A DNA stretch of 64,000 nucleotides from Hyphomicrobiales bacterium (GTDB lineage Bacteria > Pseudomonadota > Alphaproteobacteria > Rhizobiales > Rhizobiaceae): assembly GCA_900470285.1 (NCBI GenBank), contig UCAG01000014.1, positions 186,001 to 250,000 on the forward strand, given 5' to 3'. The notes beneath the pieces are model-generated. The model searched no databases and had not been told where the DNA came from. It saw only the letters and a program-made list of their open reading frames with translations. Of the stretch, positions 43,768 to 52,134 are shown in pieces; position 1 is the first letter of the stretch; each line of letters starts with the position of its first letter. The translations under genes were made by a program, and so were the position numbers.

Positions 43768-43943
43768 CCGGTCTCCCGCTCATTTCCCGTCTGCGAAACA
43801 TGGTCTTTCGCTGAAGCACAGACCCGTTAAATAGCCCGACTTTGCCATCATTGTCACTAAACTCCGTTACAAAACGTCTCTTGACGGAGACGGGCTATCA
43901 TGCGACCCCGTTAAGGAACACCATAATTTAATTGCGAGTATCA
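43768..43943. promoter_or_regulatory. Divergent promoter region of the lipid-like cluster
   Basis: A 176-bp gap between the PAP2-like and FabH-like genes. It contains the inverted repeat CGTCTC-TTGACG-GAGACG (43875-43892) and the word CCCGTTAA twice in the same orientation (43823 and 43907). These are candidate regulatory sites for coordinate control of both operons. No standard promoter pair is clear. Confidence 0.4.
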
Positions 43944-44966
43944 ATGGCCATCGTTGAAAATGGTGCGGGAAATCCCGGATTGAAACCAGGGTTGAAAATC
44001 GCAGGAACCGGCGCTTATCTGCCTGAAAAATGTGTTCTCTCCACGGAAATTGATGCGATGCTGGACTGGCCGTCCGGTACTGTGGAAAACCGCTTTGGCC
44101 TCAATGCCCGCTATGTGGCGCAAGGTGCGGAAACCAGTTCTTTCATGGCTGAGCAGGCCGCATTGCAGGCACTGGATGCTGCCGGTATTGCGCCGCAGGA
44201 ACTTGATCTTATCCTTGGCGCCTGCGGGGTAATGGAGCAGGTTATTCCTTCAACCGCCACATTGGTTCAGCACCGGCTGGGTTTGGGGAAATCCGGTATT
44301 GCAGCTTATGATGTGAATGCAACCTGTCTCAGTTTTATTCAGGCGCTTGATCTTGCCGCTATGAAAATTCAACTGGGGCTTGCCCGCAATGTACTGATTT
44401 TTTCCGCAGATATTGCCTCAGTCGGTCTGGACTGGAATGAGCCGGATGTTGCCGCCATTTTTGGCGATGGTGCAGCGGCCGTTGTGCTGACAGCCGATGG
44501 CGAAGGTCTGCTTGCCAGCCGTTTTGAAACCTATTCGGAAGGGCGCGATGCCTGTGTGCTTGCTGGTGGCGGCACGCGGATATCAGCCGCGGTTGATCCG
44601 GTGGCGGCAGCGGATGCCTCTTACTTTCGCATGAACGGGCAGGCGGCTTTCCGCGTAACAGCGCGTTATCTGCCACGGTTTTTGAAGCGTTTATTCGCGC
44701 AAGGTGAACTGAATATTGCGGATATTGACTGCATTATTCCCCATCAGGCGAGCGGCCCGTCGCTGACACACGGGCTGGCACGGATCGGACTTCATCCGGA
44801 TAAGGTTATTCAGACATTTTCGCGTTTCGGCAATCAGATCGCCACGTCCATTCCGATGGCACTCCATATGGCGGTGACAGAGCAACGGCTTAAGCGCAAT
44901 GATCTGGTCTTGCTTGCCGGTACTTCGGCAGGGATTTCCATCGGCGGGACAATATTGCGGTATTAA
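43944..44966 (+). CDS. 3-oxoacyl-ACP synthase III (FabH)-like ketoacyl synthase
   Basis: A 340-residue thiolase-fold condensing enzyme. The catalytic triad is present: Cys128 in DVNATCLSF, His267 in IIPHQAS, and Asn297 in SRFGNQIATSIP. Acyl-pocket segments FGDGAAAVVL and DIDCIIPHQ are typical of FabH. It is neither adjacent to other fatty-acid genes nor followed by fabG, and is coupled to the SDR gene (one-base overlap), so it is a specialised enzyme, perhaps OleA-like, joining acyl-CoA or ACP units. ATG 43944 is used, as the in-frame 43932 codon is TTG. Confidence 0.88.
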   Translation: MAIVENGAGNPGLKPGLKIAGTGAYLPEKCVLSTEIDAMLDWPSGTVENRFGLNARYVAQGAETSSFMAEQAALQALDAAGIAPQELDLILGACGVMEQVIPSTATLVQHRLGLGKSGIAAYDVNATCLSFIQALDLAAMKIQLGLARNVLIFSADIASVGLDWNEPDVAAIFGDGAAAVVLTADGEGLLASRFETYSEGRDACVLAGGGTRISAAVDPVAAADASYFRMNGQAAFRVTARYLPRFLKRLFAQGELNIADIDCIIPHQASGPSLTHGLARIGLHPDKVIQTFSRFGNQIATSIPMALHMAVTEQRLKRNDLVLLAGTSAGISIGGTILRY

Positions 44967-45943
44967 TGGCAAAGATATTGGTGACAGGGGCAACAGGATG
45001 CCTCGGCAACGCTCTGGCAAAATATCTGACTGCGCAGGGACATCAGGTTCTGGCGCAGGGGCGTGATGCGCATGCCGGTCAATTGCTGCACGCGCACGGG
45101 ATTGAGTTTATCTCTTTTGACCTGCGCGCCAATTATCCGGCGCAAGCCTTTCAGCAGGTTGATATTGTCTTTCATTGCGCCGCTCTTTCAACAGCTTGGG
45201 GCAAAGCGGAAGATTTTCAGGCGATCAATGTAACCGCGACACAGCACCTGCTGGATGCTGCACGCAAAGCGGATGTGGCGCGGTTTGTCTTCGCATCTTC
45301 ACCGAGTATTTATGCCAACGGAGAAGACCGGTTTAACCTGGCGGAAGATGCGGAATTGTCTGCAAATTTCCCCAGTCATTATGCCCGCACCAAATATGAA
45401 GCGGAATGTCTGGTGCTTGCCGCAGACCGGCAGGGAGCTATGCGCACCAGTGCCTTGCGTCCCAGAGCGATTTACGGCACCGGTGACCGCTCGCTGATGC
45501 CGCGTTTACTGCAGGCAATCCGCCGCGGGCGGGTGCCGATGATCGGCGGCGGGCAAAGCCGGATCGATATTACTCATGTGTCGGACGCAGCACAGGCTAT
45601 GGCGTTGGCCGGTTTCAGTGAAAATGCCTGCGGTGAGGTTTTCAATATCACGTCCGGCAAGGCTTACAGTTTCTCGGAATTGCTTGCAGCAGTCTGTGCG
45701 TTAAACAGTGCTCATCCGCGTGAAATTCATATTTCCTATGGTAATGCCATGCGGCTGGCCAAAGGGCTGGAATTTTTGCATCGCATTTTCGCACCTGACC
45801 GCGAGCCGGTGCTGACCTGTCAGGCCGTGGCCTCGCTCGGTCGCAGTCTCACACTGGATATCAGTAAGGCGCAGGAAAAACTGGGGTACAGGCCGGCCGT
45901 GGCGATTGAGGACGGGATTAAAGATTATGCCGGCAATCTCTGA
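44966..45943 (+). CDS. NAD(P)-dependent short-chain dehydrogenase/epimerase (OleD- or 3-beta-HSD-like)
   Basis: A 325-residue extended SDR. The nucleotide motif is LVTGATGCLGNALA, the catalytic pair is in HYARTKYEAE, and the RPRAIYGTGD region matches the 3-beta-hydroxysteroid dehydrogenase/OleD group. It probably reduces the beta-keto product of the upstream synthase. The gene starts within the stop codon of the synthase gene (TAATGG) and overlaps the next gene by 17 nt, showing tight coupling. Confidence 0.85.
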   Translation: MAKILVTGATGCLGNALAKYLTAQGHQVLAQGRDAHAGQLLHAHGIEFISFDLRANYPAQAFQQVDIVFHCAALSTAWGKAEDFQAINVTATQHLLDAARKADVARFVFASSPSIYANGEDRFNLAEDAELSANFPSHYARTKYEAECLVLAADRQGAMRTSALRPRAIYGTGDRSLMPRLLQAIRRGRVPMIGGGQSRIDITHVSDAAQAMALAGFSENACGEVFNITSGKAYSFSELLAAVCALNSAHPREIHISYGNAMRLAKGLEFLHRIFAPDREPVLTCQAVASLGRSLTLDISKAQEKLGYRPAVAIEDGIKDYAGNL

Positions 45944-46787
45944 GACCATTCTGGATTTTATATCTTTTCATGTCGGCTATTGCAGCGGGCCACTGGCTAT
46001 GACACAGCGCGGTGCATCGTGGCGCATCGGGCGCTTTCCTGCCGGTATTGCAGTGCTGCGCCATCCGGTGCGCGGCACTATTCTGTTTGATACGGGGTAC
46101 GGTAGGCTGTTCGAAGAGGCAACGACACCTTTCCCCGAGCGGATTTATCGCTGGCTGACACCCGTTACCTTTGATGCTGATGACAGCCTGCCAAAACAGT
46201 TACAAAAGCGTGGTATTGCTCAACCGGATCTTGTTTTTCTTTCGCATCTTCATGCCGATCATGTGTCGGGCCTGTTCGATCTGCCTGCAATACCGCTGGT
46301 AATAACATCGCGTCAGGCGATTGAGAAACTGGTCGCGCCCCGTCTTGCGACTTTACAGGCGGGATGTCCGGTGCTCATTCGCGACAGACTGAAATCTCTG
46401 AATTTACAGGCCGTCGAGTCATTGCCTTGTGTCAGCCTTGCAACTTACGGGCTTGAGGCTTTCGGCAATGGTTATGATCTTCTGGGCGATCAGTCCGCGC
46501 TGGTCGTGGAACTTCCGGGGCATGGCTTCGGTCAGACAGGTTTGTTTCTGCCTGCCACAACACAAGGCGCAATTTTTCTGGTGGCGGATGCGATCTGGAG
46601 CTTTGAAGCACTGAGACAAAACCGGTTGCCGCCGGATATGACTTTACGCCGTCTTGGCGACCGCAATGCTTTTATCGAGACCTTTGCAAAGCTGCGCGCA
46701 TTTCATCTGGCCAATCCGCAGGTGCGGATTATGGCCTCGCATTGCATGGAAGCCTATCCTCTGAACAGTTGCGAGGAGAGAGGATGA
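45927..46787 (+). CDS. MBL-fold metallohydrolase
   Basis: A 286-residue metallo-beta-lactamase-fold protein. The metal motif is HLHADH (in LSHLHADHVSGLFDL), with further ligands in ELPGHGFGQTG, LVADAIWSF and the late MASHCMEAY. The family cleaves esters, thioesters or lactones. Here it may hydrolyse a thioester or beta-lactone intermediate, which is the role held by the unrelated OleB hydrolase in ole clusters. ATG 45927 overlaps the SDR gene, and the gene overlaps the adenylate-forming enzyme by 4 nt. Confidence 0.87.
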   Translation: MPAISETILDFISFHVGYCSGPLAMTQRGASWRIGRFPAGIAVLRHPVRGTILFDTGYGRLFEEATTPFPERIYRWLTPVTFDADDSLPKQLQKRGIAQPDLVFLSHLHADHVSGLFDLPAIPLVITSRQAIEKLVAPRLATLQAGCPVLIRDRLKSLNLQAVESLPCVSLATYGLEAFGNGYDLLGDQSALVVELPGHGFGQTGLFLPATTQGAIFLVADAIWSFEALRQNRLPPDMTLRRLGDRNAFIETFAKLRAFHLANPQVRIMASHCMEAYPLNSCEERG

Positions 46788-48058
46788 ACCCGCTTTCCGT
46801 CTTTTTTCGTGCCCGATATGGCAAGGGCTTTGCATCCCGTGAGGCGATTGCGCAGCATCAGCAAAAAGCATTTCAGCATCTGCGCCGCAATATCATGCTG
46901 CGCTCTCCTTTTTATACGCCTTATGCCGGTAAGCCGCTGTCTGACTGGCCGTTGATGAATAAAGCTCTGATGATGGAGCATTTCACTGATATCAACACCG
47001 CCGGTATCACTAAGGAAGAAGCGCTGCATATTGCGCTGACCTCTGAGCAGGAACGTGATTTCGCACCGATGATCCGCAATATTGCTGTGGGGCTTTCCAC
47101 CGGCACATCAGGACAACGCGGACTTTTTGCCTCGAATAAGCGCGAGCGGGCATTATGGGCCGCGCTGATGCTGGGACGTTTTTCACCGTCATTTCTGCAG
47201 CGGCAGCGTGTGTCCCTGTTTCTGCGCGCCAATAATATGCTCTATGAGCGGCTGGGCTATGCGCTGATCAGTTTTGAATTTTATGATCTGTTACAATCAT
47301 TTAACAGCCATTTGCAAAGGCTCGCGGATCAGCAGCCCACAGTGCTTATCGCACCGGCACAAATTCTTGGTTTGTTAGCGCAGGCGCAAAAGGAGCGGAT
47401 AATCAATATCGCCCCGCGCTGTATTATCTCCGTGGCGGAAGTGCTGTCGCCGGAGGACAAAAGCGCGATTGAAGCGGTGTTTGGTGTGCGGGTCGATCAG
47501 GTCTATCAATGCACAGAAGGTGTTCTGGGCATGACCTGCCGTGCCGGTAACCTGCATCTCAATGAAACCTATATGCATATTGAGCGTGATATAATTGATG
47601 AAGCCAGCGGGGCTTTTGCGCCAATCATCACGGATCTGACCCGCGAGACGCAGCCGGTCCTGAAATATCGTCTCGACGATATATTAATTCCCGATAATGA
47701 ACCTTGTCCGTGCGGTTGCGCCAGTCTTCGTCTGAAGCGGATTGAGGGGCGTTGCGATGATATTCTCTATTGGCACACAGCAGACGGCACATTGCGTATG
47801 ATCCCGTCTGATCTTATCCGGCAGGCAGTGGCGACAGCCAGGGCGGGTATCAGCGATTATCGGGCTGTACAGCACGGGCAGCAACTTCTGGAAATATGGC
47901 TGGAAGCGGCCGATTATGAGCAGGCCTGTGCAGAAGTGACACGTAATTTGGCGGCACAGGCTGTGTCAGTGAAAGCGCAATTGCCGGAACTGCGCTTTCA
48001 TGCAGGTATTCATACGCAATATGATCAGAAGCGGCGGCGCGTCATCGCTAAGCCCTGA
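46784..48058 (+). CDS. Putative adenylate-forming enzyme (F390 synthetase-related)
   Basis: A 424-residue member of the acyl-adenylate/PaaK-like superfamily. The phosphate loop is GLSTGTSGQRG, the aromatic-Glu motif is YQCTEGVLGM, and LDDILIPDN carries the late Asp motif. It matches the distinct clade annotated as F390 synthetase-related (TIGR02304-type), for which no reaction is known to me. It would activate a carboxylate with ATP, perhaps the hydroxy-acid product of the SDR, in analogy with OleC. ATG 46784 follows GAGGAGAG. Confidence 0.85.
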   Translation: MNPLSVFFRARYGKGFASREAIAQHQQKAFQHLRRNIMLRSPFYTPYAGKPLSDWPLMNKALMMEHFTDINTAGITKEEALHIALTSEQERDFAPMIRNIAVGLSTGTSGQRGLFASNKRERALWAALMLGRFSPSFLQRQRVSLFLRANNMLYERLGYALISFEFYDLLQSFNSHLQRLADQQPTVLIAPAQILGLLAQAQKERIINIAPRCIISVAEVLSPEDKSAIEAVFGVRVDQVYQCTEGVLGMTCRAGNLHLNETYMHIERDIIDEASGAFAPIITDLTRETQPVLKYRLDDILIPDNEPCPCGCASLRLKRIEGRCDDILYWHTADGTLRMIPSDLIRQAVATARAGISDYRAVQHGQQLLEIWLEAADYEQACAEVTRNLAAQAVSVKAQLPELRFHAGIHTQYDQKRRRVIAKP

Positions 48059-48090
48059 GACTGCTTGTGAGCAGCCAGCAGGTTGGATAT

Positions 48091-48903
48091 TTATCCTTTT
48101 GTGAATAAAGGAGTGACAATCTCCTTCAGGATGCCGAGCGCTGCGGCATTGGCCTGATCGTCGTCCGATGCTTCAAATTCCGCAAGTTCAATCCCTGCAA
48201 TTTTCTCATGCGGCAGCGCTGCAAATAACGCGCGGAGCTGTTCCGGAAGCAGGCCGTTCTGCACTTTATACGCGGCAGGAACAAAGCCCGGTTCAAGCGC
48301 ATCCCAGTCGACATGAATCCAGACCGGTGCATCGCCGGTGGCTTTCATAATGGCTTCCGGTGTTGCGTCGGATGGCGGAATAACTCTGACACCGGCTTTT
48401 TGCAGCAATGCAGCCTCTTCATCATCAATATCCCGTCCGCCGACAATAATCACCTGTTCCGGTCGCAAGCCGCTGCCTGAGCCGCTGTCCCACAGGCCGC
48501 AGGCCGCAGCAACAACCATGCCGCCAAGATAGCCCGAGCCGGTTGTGGCAGGGGTATTGAAATCGCCATGGGCATCAATCCACAAAACCACACTGTCCGG
48601 CCGTTCCCGTGCGGTTACGGGCAGGCTGGCGAGACTGGCTGAGCAGGTATTGGCAAGCAAAACAGGTATCCGGTTTTGGCGAAGGCTGTTTGCCACAGCA
48701 TTGCTGATAGCGGTTAATGTGTCATGCGCCTGAGGCAGGCTCTCTGACCAGTCATCCTCTTTGGCCGGTGAAGGTGTTCCGACCGTGTTGACAGTTGCGG
48801 GTATGAGTTCCCCAACCATTGCGGCGGTGAGGGCGGCACCGGGAATTGCGCCGGATGTACGGTCGGCAATACGGCCCTGAGAAAGAATGATGTCGAAGGC
48901 CAT
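48091..48903 (-). CDS. Arginase-fold (ureohydrolase) family protein, atypical metal site
   Basis: A 270-residue protein with the ureohydrolase motifs WIDAHGDFNTP (DAHxD) and HVDWDALEPGF (the DxDxxDP-like site, with a changed ending). In arginase and agmatinase the first Mn ligand is the His of GGDHS. Here that position reads LLANTCSASLAS with no His. The metal site may hold a single ion, or use Cys, or be inactive as a classical ureohydrolase. It converges on the lipid-like operon, 32 bp away. The substrate is unknown. Confidence 0.82.
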   Translation of the reverse strand: MAFDIILSQGRIADRTSGAIPGAALTAAMVGELIPATVNTVGTPSPAKEDDWSESLPQAHDTLTAISNAVANSLRQNRIPVLLANTCSASLASLPVTARERPDSVVLWIDAHGDFNTPATTGSGYLGGMVVAAACGLWDSGSGSGLRPEQVIIVGGRDIDDEEAALLQKAGVRVIPPSDATPEAIMKATGDAPVWIHVDWDALEPGFVPAAYKVQNGLLPEQLRALFAALPHEKIAGIELAEFEASDDDQANAAALGILKEIVTPLFTKG

Positions 48904-49193
48904 ATCCGGTCTCGCTTTTCATGGTAACGGAATTTGCTGTTGCGCATTTCTATAAGCGGGATAAATATTTGTCATCTTTAAACTTTTCCCAGAACAGCAT
49001 ATTCAGCGAACAGCAACGGCACGCCGTGACTGGTCAAATGGGGGGCGCCGGACGCGACAGCGCAGATACAGCTTGGGAAAGCCACTGTGTAATATGCGGC
49101 TGTTATATATTTCAAAGTCAGATGAATCTGAACCTGCGGGAAGTGAAACTAACCGCAGCGGGCTTCCGGTGAAGTCTGATGCCACGCTGACGC

Positions 49194-50981
49194 TTATTGA
49201 GGCGTATCTTCTCCGGTGCTTATTCTGGCCGGTTGGGTCAGCGGTTCCGGTACAGGAGCCCCGGTGAGCAATTGTTCGCGTCCGGAAAAAATGTCGCCCT
49301 GAACCTGTTCTGTCAGACGTTTGGCATCGCGGCTGCGGATATCATAAAGCGTATCAATCGCGCTTTCGTCATCAAGACCGAGCTGGCGCAGTCCTTCCAT
49401 GCCGAAAAGCAGCGCGGATTCAAACGTCTCGCGCAATTCGAAATCAACACCGGCTTTGAGCAATTCAATGGAGTGGGTTCGGTCAAACGACCGCACCAGA
49501 AGTTTCGCAACGGGAAAATGCTGTTTAATCAGATCAACAATGTGATTGGTCACTTTGGGATCATCAATACAGATCATAATAATTTCAGCTTCATCTGCAC
49601 CTGAATGATGCAATATATCGAGCCGTGAACCGTCACCATAGAAAATCCTGAAGCCGAATTTCTGCGCTTCACGGATGCGGTTCGGGTCGGATTCAATGAT
49701 GGCGACTTCTGTCTGGTGCGCCAGCAGCAACTGTGACGCAATCTGCCCGAAACGCCCGAAGCCGATCAGCAAAACCCTGCCTTTCAGATTGCAAACCGGT
49801 TCAACGCCGTCGAGGGAGGCGGCTTCCTGTTTCATAAACCGTGCGCCTGCCAGCAGGATCAGTGGCGTGACTGCCATGGACAGAATGATCACCGTTGAAA
49901 ACAAAGCATTGTCACGGGCATTAATAAGGCCGTTGCCGAAAGCTGAAGTGTAGAGCACGAAAGCAAATTCACCGCCCTGCGCAAAGAGCAGGGTACGTTC
50001 CAGTGAGTGATGGTGGCCGGAGCCGAAAAGCCGTGCAACCGTATAAATTCCGACGGCTTTGGTAAGAATATAGGCAATCAAAAACAGAAGGATCGTCGGC
50101 CAGTCGGTTGCCACAATGCCGAGGTCGAGTGACATGCCGACGGCAAGAAAAAACAGCCCCATTAAAAGCCCTTTAAAAGGCTCAATATCGCTTTCAATCT
50201 GGTGACGATAACTCGATCCGGAAAGCATAACACCAGCCAGAAAAGCACCCATCGCCATGGAGAGGCCGCTGGCTTCCATCAGCAATGCGGCTCCGAGCAC
50301 AACAATCAAAGCACCGGCTGTCAGAACTTCGCGGGCGCGGGCGCGGGCCAGCAAGGCAAAAAACGGATCAAGCAACCACCGTCCGACGGCGATCAGCAGC
50401 AGAATGGCACCGACGGCAATTGCGATGCCGGTCAGGCCGCTGGCCTCCTGTTGTTGAGGTGCAAGAAAGGCCACCAGTGCCAGCAGGGGCACAATCATCA
50501 GATCTTCAAGCAACAGAATGGAAACGGCTTTTTGTCCTTCAGGCGTCGCGATCTCGCCGCGCTCCTGCAGCATTGACATGATGACGGCTGTCGACGACAG
50601 GACAAAACCGGCTCCGGCAATCAGGGCTGTGACGGGAGCAAGACCGAGAAGCATCCCGACACCGCTGAGAAGGGCAATACAGCCGAGAACCTGTGCCAGT
50701 CCGAGGCCAAAAATCTGATGCCGCATCGTCCAGAGTTTGCCTGGACGCATCTCCAGTCCGATGACAAAGAGAAACATGACAACGCCGAGCTCGGAAAAAT
50801 GCAGAATTGTAGCTGGGTCGGTAAACAGCCCCAGAACGGATGGTCCGACAAGTGCTCCGGCAGCGAAATAGCCAAGTACAGAGCCCAGACCAAGTCTCCG
50901 GAAAAGTGGTACAGCAGCTACACCTGCTGCGAGAAGCACGACTGCCGGTCCGAGTGTTTGTCCAAGCCCTTCTGTTGCCAT
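49194..50981 (-). CDS. Monovalent cation:proton antiporter-2 (Kef/YbaL type) with TrkA-N domain
   Basis: A 595-residue membrane protein. About twelve helices fill residues 10-385 (motifs GVVMFLFVIGLEMRPG and SGLSMAMGAFLAGVMLSGSSY), followed by a RCK/TrkA-N NAD-binding domain that starts with RVLLIGFGRFGQIASQLLL (about residue 405). Kef-type systems exchange K+ or Na+ for protons and can be gated by nucleotide or glutathione adducts. No separate KefG/KefF flavoprotein gene is adjacent. It has its own upstream region of 329 bp. Confidence 0.94.
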   Translation of the reverse strand: MATEGLGQTLGPAVVLLAAGVAAVPLFRRLGLGSVLGYFAAGALVGPSVLGLFTDPATILHFSELGVVMFLFVIGLEMRPGKLWTMRHQIFGLGLAQVLGCIALLSGVGMLLGLAPVTALIAGAGFVLSSTAVIMSMLQERGEIATPEGQKAVSILLLEDLMIVPLLALVAFLAPQQQEASGLTGIAIAVGAILLLIAVGRWLLDPFFALLARARAREVLTAGALIVVLGAALLMEASGLSMAMGAFLAGVMLSGSSYRHQIESDIEPFKGLLMGLFFLAVGMSLDLGIVATDWPTILLFLIAYILTKAVGIYTVARLFGSGHHHSLERTLLFAQGGEFAFVLYTSAFGNGLINARDNALFSTVIILSMAVTPLILLAGARFMKQEAASLDGVEPVCNLKGRVLLIGFGRFGQIASQLLLAHQTEVAIIESDPNRIREAQKFGFRIFYGDGSRLDILHHSGADEAEIIMICIDDPKVTNHIVDLIKQHFPVAKLLVRSFDRTHSIELLKAGVDFELRETFESALLFGMEGLRQLGLDDESAIDTLYDIRSRDAKRLTEQVQGDIFSGREQLLTGAPVPEPLTQPARISTGEDTPQ

Positions 50982-51310
50982 AGACGCTCCGTCCCGAATG
51001 TTGGATTTTAAGTATTGCTTATATAAAAAGACATTATTTTTGTACTCTGGTCAATATAGTTACCGAAGGGGCTTCCCCTTCGGCAGGGTTCTGCAGGAGG
51101 GAGTGCGGCTCTGATCCGCTTTTGCAGGAAACCATAATGCTTTTGCCTTTTTCAGCGATAGTAATTATGCCGGTAACTTCTTTGACTGTTGCTGGTGAAA
51201 TTGCGTAATCGATTGTGATCGTGATGCAGTTTTATGGAAAATCATTTTTGTATAGGTTGAAGATATCCGGTCAGATGACCGGTCCATATTTGCACTGAAG
51301 GGCTTTTATA
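50982..51310. other. 329-bp divergent intergenic region with a hairpin
   Basis: A region between the antiporter gene (-) and the LprI-like gene (+). The only structure seen is CCGAAGGGG-CTT-CCCCTTCGG (51063-51083), a perfect 9-bp stem with a 3-nt loop, without a T-tract on either side. It may be a regulatory leader for the antiporter gene. No ORF is supported. Confidence 0.5.
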
Positions 51311-51994
51311 ATGCTGATTTCTTTTATGCATAAATCCGGCTGGGCGCTGGCGGCTTTAACTGCAGGTTTGATGACAGCTCAGGCTGCTACGCCTTCTTTT
51401 GATTGTGCAAAAGCATCCGGTGATGCCGAGAAGGCTATTTGTGCATCTGCGGAGATTTCTGCAGCCGATAAGAAACTCGCTGAAACCTATGCGGAATTGC
51501 TGAAAAAACTGGATAATGAAGCAGCCACAGCCCTGCGAAGTGACCAGAGGCAGTTCATTGCAGACAGAGATGAGCTTTTCAATCTGACCACACAAACGCA
51601 GGAGAGACTGACCGAGCGGCTTGAGTTTACGCTGACCAACAGGGAGAAAATTCTCAGGGCTGTTGAAGCGGTGCCTCCGGCGGGATTACAAGGCATGTGG
51701 CGTAACAATAATGCGCTGCTCACAATTTCTGCTGACAAGGCCGGTAAGCTTACTTTCGACAGTAATGGCACTGAACAGGTCACAGGCTATTGGACATGTA
51801 ATGCTGAGGGTATTGTAGAGCCTCAGGGAGAAGCAAAAGGGAAAGTTGCAGTCGATGATGGCTGGAATATAGAACTGACCCGCGCAGGTTCAGTATTGAA
51901 ACTCACGGAAAGCGGGCCTTCCGGCACGCCGCCTTATTGCGGTTTGAACGGTGCAATGGCCGGTACGTATTTTTATGTGGGGGCTGCACATTAG
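51311..51994 (+). CDS. LprI-like (DUF1311) periplasmic protein
   Basis: A 227-residue protein with a signal peptide (AQAATPS). An LprI-type domain (about residues 30-100) contains FDCAKASGDAEKAICASAEIS, the Cys-containing motif of the DUF1311/lysozyme-inhibitor LprI family, and LRSDQRQFIADRDELF. The C-terminal half (about 115-227) is a beta-rich unknown region with WTCNAEGIV and PYCGLNG, giving further Cys. The role may be lysozyme inhibition or envelope defence, by family analogy. Its TAG stop is the start of a palindromic repeat. Confidence 0.8.
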   Translation: MLISFMHKSGWALAALTAGLMTAQAATPSFDCAKASGDAEKAICASAEISAADKKLAETYAELLKKLDNEAATALRSDQRQFIADRDELFNLTTQTQERLTERLEFTLTNREKILRAVEAVPPAGLQGMWRNNNALLTISADKAGKLTFDSNGTEQVTGYWTCNAEGIVEPQGEAKGKVAVDDGWNIELTRAGSVLKLTESGPSGTPPYCGLNGAMAGTYFYVGAAH

Positions 51995-52047
51995 AACGCT
52001 GTGCACCTCGTTGGGCGCACAAAACTCGCTCTGGCACTTTAAAATTA
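51992..52047. repeat. Palindromic repeat copy (right flank of TonB-receptor gene)
   Basis: A 56-bp element starting at the TAG stop of the LprI-like gene (TAGAACGCTGTGC...), with internal complementarity (TAGAACGC with GCTCTGG, GTGCAC with GCGCAC). Its reverse complement matches the element at 54658-54713 at about 40 of 56 positions, with the two ends best conserved. The two copies lie in opposite directions and flank the TonB-receptor gene. Confidence 0.7.
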
Positions 52048-52134
52048 TGCTTTAAGCTGCGAGTTGACACGGCAGTATCGTTTGGGGAGCGGAGCGCTGA
52101 AGTATCATCAGCGCTCCGTTTGTGTTTATGCGGA

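Noticed and set aside
43881-43901. TTGACG...TATCAT as a sigma-70 promoter for the FabH-like operon
   Set aside because: The spacing is only 9 bp, too short for a sigma-70 promoter. The TTGACG is the loop of an inverted repeat.
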